Shown here piece after piece: positions 4,026 to 9,438 of a stretch of 9,438 bases of DNA. Each line of letters begins with the position of its first letter. The first letter of the stretch is position 1. The DNA comes from Minisyncoccota bacterium (GTDB taxonomy: Bacteria; Patescibacteriota; Minisyncoccia; Phycocordibacterales; SBAW01), in NCBI GenBank assembly GCA_020050775.1, contig JAGVKC010000026.1:1-9438 (forward strand), read 5' to 3'. Below the pieces are notes generated by a model. It was not told where the DNA came from. It saw nothing but the letters and a program-made list of their open reading frames with translations, and ran no database searches. The translations under genes and the position numbers were made by a program.

Positions 4026-4418
4026 TTACCAGACAAATAAAGCATCCCAGATACGCCCCCACAGCGTAGTGGGCTGCGAAGCGAAGACTTCAGCGTCTGG
4101 CTCTTCGCGCACTATAGTTATTTCCCCTTCCCCTGGCTTTGCAACGCCATAGCGCTGACGGACTTCTGCCTCAATACCACGCTCGGAAGAAAGGCGGCCT
4201 ACGGCTGCCTCAACTCGCACATATTGTCCTTGTAGGGTCTCTAGTTCACGCTCTGCACCTGCCCGAACGTCGTTAGCATGGGCAAATTTACCGTACATGC
4301 CCCACGCGGCACGCACGGAAAGTACAGCCAGAAATATAAGCGCAAGAATACCTATACAGCCAAGTGCGACACGAAGTAGTTTTTGAGCGCCGCCCCGCCG
4401 TTTTTGGAAATCGCGCAT
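4026..4418 (-). CDS. FtsB/DivIC-like septum formation initiator
   Basis: Members of this family are bitopic proteins of the divisome that form a complex with FtsL and FtsQ-type partners. It has 130 residues: a short basic N-terminus (MRDFQKRRGGAQK), one membrane span at about 14-36, and a coiled coil at about 47-80 (GAERELETLQGQYVRVEAAV). The family signature ERGIEAEVRQRYGVAKPGE occupies 79-97, and an extension ending in GRIWDALFVW closes the protein. ATG 4418 is preferred for two reasons: it sits 7 nt after an extended -10 box, and the M-R-D-F-Q opening fits CPR homologues as I recall them. An ATG at 4439 would add 7 residues encoded by the -10 region itself. There is no Shine-Dalgarno. It diverges from a 34-aa membrane protein gene. 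Confidence 0.85.
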   Translation of the reverse strand: MRDFQKRRGGAQKLLRVALGCIGILALIFLAVLSVRAAWGMYGKFAHANDVRAGAERELETLQGQYVRVEAAVGRLSSERGIEAEVRQRYGVAKPGEGEITIVREEPDAEVFASQPTTLWGRIWDALFVW

Positions 4419-4440
4419 ATATGCTATTGTATCAGCCATG
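4416..4440. promoter_or_regulatory. Bidirectional promoter with overlapping extended -10 boxes and two leaderless starts
   Basis: The heptamer TATTGTA (4425-4431) reads TATTGT on plus (4425-4430) and TACAAT on minus (4431-4426). Both carry the extended -10 dinucleotide: TGC on plus at 4422-4424 and TGA on minus at 4434-4432. Exactly 7 nt follow each box before an ATG, at 4438 (+) and 4418 (-). Both messages would start on or next to their ATG, 20 bp apart. Confidence 0.65.
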
Positions 4441-4542
4441 TACGGCAAAAACAGAGACCGTTTTATGAAGGTGGCAGCCATCTTCATAGGTACCCTCATG
4501 ATACTTTCGCTCGTGTTCTCCTACTTTATCTACCTCATATAA
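4438..4542 (+). CDS. 34-aa single-span membrane protein
   Basis: A basic head (MYGKNRDRFMK) is followed by one hydrophobic span (VAAIFIGTLMILSLVFSYFI), ending YLI and TAA at 4540-4542. The charge distribution predicts a cytoplasmic N-terminus and a membrane-embedded C-terminus. It has its own extended -10 promoter with a leaderless ATG, and a strong terminator begins 6 nt after the stop, so the unit is bounded on both sides. It diverges from the FtsB-like division gene, which hints at an envelope role but does not show one. I do not recognise a named family. Confidence 0.65.
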   Translation: MYGKNRDRFMKVAAIFIGTLMILSLVFSYFIYLI

Positions 4543-4547
4543 AAGCG

Positions 4548-4575
4548 AAAAAACAGCCCTGACGGGCTGTTTTTT
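4548..4575. terminator. Strong bidirectional terminator between the 34-aa gene and lepA
   Basis: A 12-bp perfect stem (4548-4559 with 4564-4575) has core ACAGCCC/GGGCTGT, loop TGAC, and A6 and T6 runs as the outer arms. It is convergent between the 34-aa gene (+) and lepA (-). The lepA stop (4578-4576) abuts it. Outer flanks AAAAGCG (4541-4547) and CGCTTTT (4581-4587) are also complementary. Confidence 0.9.
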
Positions 4576-6363
4576 CTATTCGCTTTTGACCATCTTGAGA
4601 AAGACCTCTTGAGGGATATTCACGCGTCCGCGTTCTTTAAGTTTCTCTTTACCACGCTTCTGTTTCTCCCATAACTTCATTTTACGAGTGCGGTCGCCCC
4701 CGTACATGTGCTGCGTCACGTTCTTACTGAGTGCAGGCAGCGTTTTAGAAGAAAGTATGCGTCCCAGTGCCACCCCTTGAATCTTCGTTGTAAATTGCTG
4801 CCGGGGAAGTATGTTGTAGAGCTTCTCAACTGCAGCTTGCGCTTCTTCGTATGCTCTGTGTGCTGCAACTACGCGCGTAAAGGCAGCTATGGGTTCTTCA
4901 GCGACTAAAATATCCAGGCGCGTTACGTCAGCTTCGCGCAGTTCGCGCATTTCCCACGACACAGACGCATAGCCTGACGAAACGCTCTTTATTTTGTCGA
5001 AAAAGTTACGCATAAGTTCGCGCAATGGCATGATTGCTTTGATTATGAGCCTGCCTTCAGAGAAGGTTTCTGTAGACTCGGCAACAGCCTCATGTTCAAA
5101 CAAGAGCGGCATGACACCGCCTACGTATTCAGAGGGCAAAATTATCTCTGCTTCAAAAAACGGTTCCCACACTTTTACCACCTCTCCGTGGTCGGGGAAA
5201 AGCGGCGGCGAGTATACAGTTTTACGCGTACCATTACGCACCTCTACGTCATATGTAATTGTAGGCGTCGTTACGACAAGCGTAAGATTGAATTCGCGGC
5301 GCAGGCGCTCAGTAACAATTTCTAGGTGCAGCATACCCAGAAGTCCGCATCTGAAACCCCGGCCGAGCATGCCGGAAGATTCTTCTTCAAATGAAAGCGA
5401 AGAGTCAGAAAGGCGCAGGCGCGAAAGCGCCTGACGCAATGCAGTGAAGTCGTCTTGGCTTTCAGGGTAGACAGACGCCCATACAACTGGTCGAGGTTCT
5501 GAGTAGCCGTATAGCGGAGCCGTTTTAGTTCCACGGGCACGCACTGTGTCTCCTACGCGAGCAAAACCTGGCTCTTTTATGCCGGTCACGATGTACCCAG
5601 TCTCCCCTTCCTTGAGGGATTCTGTAGGAGTGGGCTGTGGCGAAAAGACACCAACTTCTAAAGCCTGGAACTTACGCCCGCTTGCGGAAAACTCCAGCGC
5701 ATCGCCTTTTTTAAATTCACCTCCGAAGTTACGCAAATAGACAATGACGCCTTGGTGGTCTGAGTATTGAAAATCGAATATCAGCGCGCGCTGCTCTTTA
5801 CTAGCGCTCTCTGACTTAGGTGGCGGCACGCGCTTAATAACCGCTTGAAGTAGCTCCTCTACCCCTTCGCCCGTGCGGCCTGAACACGTAAGAATACTCT
5901 CCGGAGAAATGCCGATGAGCTTTTGCATCTGCTGCTTTACGTTCTCGATATCTGCCAGCGGCGAATCTATTTTTGAAATAGCGGGAACGATAACGAGTCC
6001 CTGCTGCTGTGCGCTGCGCAATGTCGTAAGCGTTTGTGCCTGAACACCTTGCGTAGCATCCACAAGAAGGATGGCACCTTCGACGGCTGTGAGTGCACGC
6101 GAAACTTCATACGAAAAGTCGATGTGGCCCGGAGTATCGATAAGATTGAGCTGGTACTTCTCACCCGCCTTTGCAAAATGCATGCGCACCGGCTGCATCT
6201 TTATAGTGATGCCGCGCTCACGCTCAAGTTCCATGGAATCAAGCACCTGGTCGCGCATTTTACGTTTCTCGATGGTGCCTGTTACTTCCAGCATGCGATC
6301 AGCAAGCGTGGACTTGCCATGGTCTATGTGGGCAATAATAGAAAAATTCCTGATGTGTTGCAT
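4576..6363 (-). CDS. lepA: Elongation factor 4 (LepA), ribosomal back-translocase GTPase
   Basis: LepA/EF4 is a translational GTPase related to EF-G that acts on stalled or assembling ribosomes. Its 595 residues are full length. The G domain shows G1 AHIDHGKS (11-18), the GITIK switch (51-55) and G3 DTPGH (76-80). G4 reads SKID (130-133) where the family normally has NKID. EF-G-like domains follow, including RGFRCGLLGMLHLEIVTERL. The LepA-specific C-terminal domain contains MYGGDRTRKMKLWEKQKRGK near the end. ATG 6363 gives the standard M-x-x-I-R-N-F-S-I-I-A-H opening; there is no Shine-Dalgarno, and murJ ends 21 nt upstream, so co-transcription is likely. A small inverted repeat (CTAGC/GCTAG, 6371-6388) sits in that gap. 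Confidence 0.97.
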   Translation of the reverse strand: MQHIRNFSIIAHIDHGKSTLADRMLEVTGTIEKRKMRDQVLDSMELERERGITIKMQPVRMHFAKAGEKYQLNLIDTPGHIDFSYEVSRALTAVEGAILLVDATQGVQAQTLTTLRSAQQQGLVIVPAISKIDSPLADIENVKQQMQKLIGISPESILTCSGRTGEGVEELLQAVIKRVPPPKSESASKEQRALIFDFQYSDHQGVIVYLRNFGGEFKKGDALEFSASGRKFQALEVGVFSPQPTPTESLKEGETGYIVTGIKEPGFARVGDTVRARGTKTAPLYGYSEPRPVVWASVYPESQDDFTALRQALSRLRLSDSSLSFEEESSGMLGRGFRCGLLGMLHLEIVTERLRREFNLTLVVTTPTITYDVEVRNGTRKTVYSPPLFPDHGEVVKVWEPFFEAEIILPSEYVGGVMPLLFEHEAVAESTETFSEGRLIIKAIMPLRELMRNFFDKIKSVSSGYASVSWEMRELREADVTRLDILVAEEPIAAFTRVVAAHRAYEEAQAAVEKLYNILPRQQFTTKIQGVALGRILSSKTLPALSKNVTQHMYGGDRTRKMKLWEKQKRGKEKLKERGRVNIPQEVFLKMVKSE

Positions 6364-6384
6364 ATATGATCTAGCTTTTTAAGG

Positions 6385-8037
6385 CTAGGAGAGGTCTGAC
6401 GGCTCGAGCGCTGGGGTCGGACCCATGCGCCGGCGAAGTGACTGGAAGGCTTCTGTGAGCTCCTGATTGCGCAGAAGCGCGAGAGTGGCTGCCACTACCA
6501 CAAGACCTGAAATACCTCCGGCAAGCCCCTGAGAGACAATACCGGCAGTCGTATCAATGTCAATGAAGTCGCCAACGTAGGCTAGCGCCGCGTACGCTGC
6601 TGCGCCGCCCAGCACCGAGGCGCAGAAACTCTGGAATATGAGGCGCATCAGCGGCCGGTAGCTCATAGCAAAATCGCGGTAAAAGCCATACAGTGCTACC
6701 GCACATTGGACGATAGCACCAAGCGCGTAGGCCAAGGCGAGCATCAAAATCGTAGTACCAGGAAGGTCGCCCACGCGCAAAAGAGACTCCAAAAAACCGC
6801 GCCACAACACATTGCTGTGGAAGAGAGAAATCAGCGCGATAGAAGAAGCAATTGTGACCGCAACACCTATAAGAGCAAAGAGGAGCGGGCGCGCCGTGCG
6901 TCCAGCCGCATAGTAGGCGCGTGCTATTAACATCACAATACTTTGCGCTGCAAGCGCAAGTACAAAAAGAGCGAGCGCGGCAGCGGTAAGGCGTGTTGCA
7001 TTCCAGTCAAAAGCGCCAGAGCCAAGAATGGTGCGCACCAGCTGCGCGCGCAGGACGATGATGAGAATGGTGGCAGGAATAGTCCAGAAAAGAATATGCC
7101 GCAGCGCGGCTTCAATATGTTTAAGGAACTCATCTCGCAGGCCCTGCGCGCTTAATTGTGCGAGTGTCGGGAACGCTGCGACCGAGTACGACACACCTAT
7201 AAGGGTAAGAGGCACTGCCTGCAAGTTCCACGCGAACATAAAAACCGAAATAGAACCTGCGGAGAGCACGGACGCTACCGCGATTAATATAAGAAGTGAA
7301 AGCTGGCCTGCCGCAAGCGCAACAGTGCGCGGCACTGAAAGAGCAAGCACTTCGCCGAATGGCCGCCAAAATTCCTTCCACGGCATGCGGGCCGCACGTT
7401 CTGCGACAAAGAAGGGTACCTGTATAAAAAGATGCAGGAAAGCACCAAACACTACGCCGGCACCTAAGCCTGGGAGTCCCCACTGCGGATATAGAAACAG
7501 GAGGCCGAAGATAATGCCTAAGTTATACAGAAGCGGCGAAATAGAATACAAAAAGAAACGATGACGCAGTTGTGTTAATGCTGCCAGAACGTTTGATGCC
7601 CCAAGAAGTATCGGTTGGAGAAGAAGAATGCGTGCTAATTCTACAAGGCGCTCGTCAGCAATACCGGGAGCTACCAGCGGAATAAGTGCCGGCATAAGAA
7701 TATACAACATGCTTGCCACAACACCCATGACTGCAAAGAACACCACCAGAGAGCGGCTTAGGAAGGAAATGACGGTTGTGCTTTCTATGCGCGAAAGGGC
7801 TGGGAGTAAGGCATAAATAGAGAGAAGTGACGCGAGTGTAGCAAAAAGAAAGTCTGGAATGCGGAAGGCTGCGTAATAGAGGTCGAGAGTCTCTCCTGCT
7901 CCAAAATTTGACGCAAATAATCTATCACGCACAAGGCCTAAGAGCTGCGAAAGGAGTCCTGCGCCTGCAAGGAGGTATGCGGCACGGTGCATGCCGCGCA
8001 CCTCGGTTCCGACGGCGTTAAGAAAAGCCCGCACCAT
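6385..8037 (-). CDS. murJ: MurJ-family lipid II flippase, divergent
   Basis: MurJ (MviN) is a MOP-superfamily transporter that moves the peptidoglycan precursor lipid II across the inner membrane. It has 550 residues with about 14 membrane spans. The N-terminal signature LSQLLGLVRDRLFASNFGAG (29-48) followed by ETLDLYYAAFRIPD and the central NLQAVPLTLIGVSYSVAAFP are recognisable. Compared from memory with E. coli MurJ, Arg24 is kept (R37), but the positions of Arg18 (Q31), Arg52 (F) and Arg270 (N in FAWNL) are not arginine. The C-terminus is a soluble tail (RNQELTEAFQSLRRRMGPTP). ATG 8037 is 3 nt after the upstream stop, so it is translated in an operon with the ligase/TPR gene. Confidence 0.88.
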   Translation of the reverse strand: MVRAFLNAVGTEVRGMHRAAYLLAGAGLLSQLLGLVRDRLFASNFGAGETLDLYYAAFRIPDFLFATLASLLSIYALLPALSRIESTTVISFLSRSLVVFFAVMGVVASMLYILMPALIPLVAPGIADERLVELARILLLQPILLGASNVLAALTQLRHRFFLYSISPLLYNLGIIFGLLFLYPQWGLPGLGAGVVFGAFLHLFIQVPFFVAERAARMPWKEFWRPFGEVLALSVPRTVALAAGQLSLLILIAVASVLSAGSISVFMFAWNLQAVPLTLIGVSYSVAAFPTLAQLSAQGLRDEFLKHIEAALRHILFWTIPATILIIVLRAQLVRTILGSGAFDWNATRLTAAALALFVLALAAQSIVMLIARAYYAAGRTARPLLFALIGVAVTIASSIALISLFHSNVLWRGFLESLLRVGDLPGTTILMLALAYALGAIVQCAVALYGFYRDFAMSYRPLMRLIFQSFCASVLGGAAAYAALAYVGDFIDIDTTAGIVSQGLAGGISGLVVVAATLALLRNQELTEAFQSLRRRMGPTPALEPSDLS

Positions 8038-8040
8038 GTG

Positions 8041-9438
8041 TTATTCCGCTATGGGAGCCGTTTCCGGTATCTCTGTGCTTGGAGCGGCTGTACCTGTAAA
8101 GGGAGCCTGGTTTAGTCTGAGATTGCCGAGAATGAGCTGGACTTCTGCATTGTTTGGATTGCTCTGTGCGAGAGCTTCAAATATTCGCAGAGCATCAGAT
8201 TCACGCTCTTGTTCGTAGTAGGAAAGCCCGAGGAAATATTTTGCATTAGCATACGTCGGCAAAAGTTCCACTGCTTGTTCGAAGGCAAGGACTGCGTCTG
8301 TGTATTCTTTTGATGCGTAGTGCAAGAGGCCAAGCTGGAACCATACTGCTGGAGCACTTGGCGCCGTAAGCGCAGCCGCTTGAGCAGACGCAATGGCGCC
8401 TTGAATATCTTCTCCTGCTACTTTCAACTGAACATCCAGAAGAATAGCGTCTGTGTAGTTAGACTTCAGCGTAAGCGCTTGTACCAAATATTGTGCAACA
8501 CCATCGGCATTGCCGCGCATAGCTTCTAGACGCGCGCGGGCCAAAGGAATAGAAGGAGAGGTAGGGTTGCGCAGTGCTGCGCCTTCAAGGATGTCGCGTG
8601 AATTTTCATACGCCTGCTGAACACCGACAGATGCGAGCATGCCATAGAGACCCGCGAGGGAAATGAGCGGTCGATAGTCGCGAGGGTTTTGCACTATTGC
8701 GGCTTGTCCTGCAGAGACAGCCGGCTGCATGGTGATTGCGAGGTTGTCTTCTATGCGAGTCCTGTCCCCTGTTTCAAGAAGCTGGCGCACTTTGAGGATG
8801 CCTGCGTCAAGTTCAAGGCGCAGTGCATTGCCATTCATCATGATGCCGCGAGAGCTGCGGGCTAGCGTAATAGCCCTATCAACATTTCCAGACGTAAGCG
8901 CCGCAGCTCCGCGATTAGTTTGTACTTGCGCAGCAGTGACGCGCACAACGCTAGCCGTGACAAACAAAAGCAACACTACAGCAAAGGCGCTGAGGGAAAG
9001 GAATACGACGCGCGGCAGTTCGATTCGTGCAGGACGCAGCGGCATGAGCGCCTGCAAGCTTCCAAGCGCAGCGCCCGCAAGTACAAACGCGAGAATAACG
9101 ACGCTCTGGCTTGGTACGTAAAGTACCAGCGAGAGGAATAGGTACGCAGCTCCAAGCACAAGTGCCGTAAGGTCGACCAGTTGCGCAGAGGATACCTCTG
9201 TAGATGCGCCGCGGCGTAGGCGCCAGGCTGCAAGCGCGAGAAGTATGAGGGGCAGTATCCATGCAAGTACACCTAGTGCGCCGACTGTCGCAAATGCAGT
9301 AGCGAGCGTGCTAAAACCAACGAGGAAGTCTAGATTCCAGAAAAGAGAATTGTTTACTTCAAGCGGTTTGTATATGAGCCAATTCTCTCCAAACGTGTTT
9401 GGTCCTGTACCGAATGCCATGCGCAGTACACCATTTTG
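8041..9438 (-). CDS. O-antigen ligase-like membrane protein with C-terminal TPR repeats (5' end outside window)
   Basis: The frame is open to the window edge; 465 residues are visible, beginning QNGVLRMAFGTGPNTFGENW. The R-x-x-x-GTGPNTF segment matches the O-antigen ligase/polymerase (Wzy/WaaL-like) loop near the end of that domain. Spans follow around FLVGFSTLATAFATVGALGV, a further span after LAWILPLILLALAAW, LTALVLGAAYLFLSLVLYVP, and VVFLSLSAFAVVLLLFVTAS. The last ~250 residues form an outward or cytoplasmic helical domain with TPR repeats, clearest in PAVWFQLGLLHYASKEYTDA and ANAKYFLGLSYYEQERESDA. The tail is Thr/Pro/Ala-rich. Membrane ligase plus TPR proteins are common in CPR bacteria and probably attach or polymerise surface glycans; the substrate cannot be read from sequence. 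murJ follows after 3 nt, supporting an envelope role. The ATG at 9420 is internal, since family sequence precedes it. Confidence 0.8.
   Translation of the reverse strand, partial: QNGVLRMAFGTGPNTFGENWLIYKPLEVNNSLFWNLDFLVGFSTLATAFATVGALGVLAWILPLILLALAAWRLRRGASTEVSSAQLVDLTALVLGAAYLFLSLVLYVPSQSVVILAFVLAGAALGSLQALMPLRPARIELPRVVFLSLSAFAVVLLLFVTASVVRVTAAQVQTNRGAAALTSGNVDRAITLARSSRGIMMNGNALRLELDAGILKVRQLLETGDRTRIEDNLAITMQPAVSAGQAAIVQNPRDYRPLISLAGLYGMLASVGVQQAYENSRDILEGAALRNPTSPSIPLARARLEAMRGNADGVAQYLVQALTLKSNYTDAILLDVQLKVAGEDIQGAIASAQAAALTAPSAPAVWFQLGLLHYASKEYTDAVLAFEQAVELLPTYANAKYFLGLSYYEQERESDALRIFEALAQSNPNNAEVQLILGNLRLNQAPFTGTAAPSTEIPETAPIAE

Noticed and set aside
3548..4069. A 173-codon plus-strand frame opposite the 103-aa gene
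   Set aside because: No promoter or ribosome binding site, and it runs through a terminator. The opposite strand has a consensus promoter, GGAGG and terminator.
4419..4499. N-terminal extension of the FtsB-like protein to an upstream start at 4499 or 4439
   Set aside because: The extension is encoded by the reverse complement of the 34-aa gene and its promoter, and it lies upstream of the extended -10. The family-like N-terminus starts at 4418.
4994..5434. A 146-codon plus-strand frame inside lepA
   Set aside because: Antisense shadow of a highly conserved gene; low-complexity Ser/Arg composition.
7028..7564. A 178-codon plus-strand frame inside murJ
   Set aside because: Antisense shadow of a membrane-protein gene; basic, Arg/Cys-rich translation with no recognisable fold or start signals.

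Overview
The window looks like a compact bacterial genome, most likely from the Candidate Phyla Radiation (Patescibacteria, probably a Parcubacteria-type lineage). This is an inference from several features. Intergenic gaps are very short. Small single-span membrane proteins are common. An FtsB/DivIC-like protein begins M-R-D-F-Q. A membrane ligase with C-terminal TPR repeats lies in tandem with murJ and lepA. All three tRNA genes lack an encoded CCA. At several genes the -10 box sits so close to the start codon that the mRNA would be leaderless. Stop codons used are TAA, TAG and TGA, so the standard bacterial code fits and the UGA=Gly code of Gracilibacteria is not indicated.

Left part (1-1770, + strand): the 3' end of valS (valyl-tRNA synthetase), an inverted repeat overlapping a promoter, a PrsW-type membrane protease gene with an apparent 1-nt frameshift in a T6 run, and an Hsp20 small heat-shock gene 5 nt downstream. 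A hairpin terminator is shared with the convergent XRE-type regulator gene.

Middle part (1752-3550): an XRE regulator (-) with a perfect palindrome over its -35 region. Upstream of it is a 152-bp unit bounded by a 16-bp duplication of the tRNA-Phe 3' end and containing three hairpins. Then come tRNA-Phe(GAA) placed 1 nt behind a small membrane-protein gene, tRNA-Arg(CCU) placed 1 nt behind a hairpin and T-tract that follows a glutaredoxin gene, and tRNA-Gly(CCC) on the + strand. Glutaredoxin and tRNA-Gly diverge from one symmetric -10 element.

Right-middle (3511-4575): an unrecognised 103-aa protein (-) with a near-perfect sigma70-type promoter, a strong ribosome binding site and codon use unlike its neighbours. 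Next is an FtsB/DivIC-like division protein (-), diverging from a 34-aa single-span membrane protein (+). Both start about 7 nt from overlapping, opposite-strand extended -10 boxes.

Right part (4576-9438, - strand): a three-gene run transcribed leftwards. It comprises a membrane ligase-like protein with TPR repeats (5' end beyond the window), murJ (lipid II flippase family) and lepA (elongation factor 4), ending in a strong bidirectional terminator.

The theme is housekeeping: translation (valS, lepA, three tRNAs), envelope and division (murJ, ligase/TPR, FtsB-like) and stress or redox (hsp20, prsW, glutaredoxin). I see no CRISPR array, insertion sequence, phage module or defence system. The most interesting material is promoter architecture, tRNA neighbourhoods and small genes.
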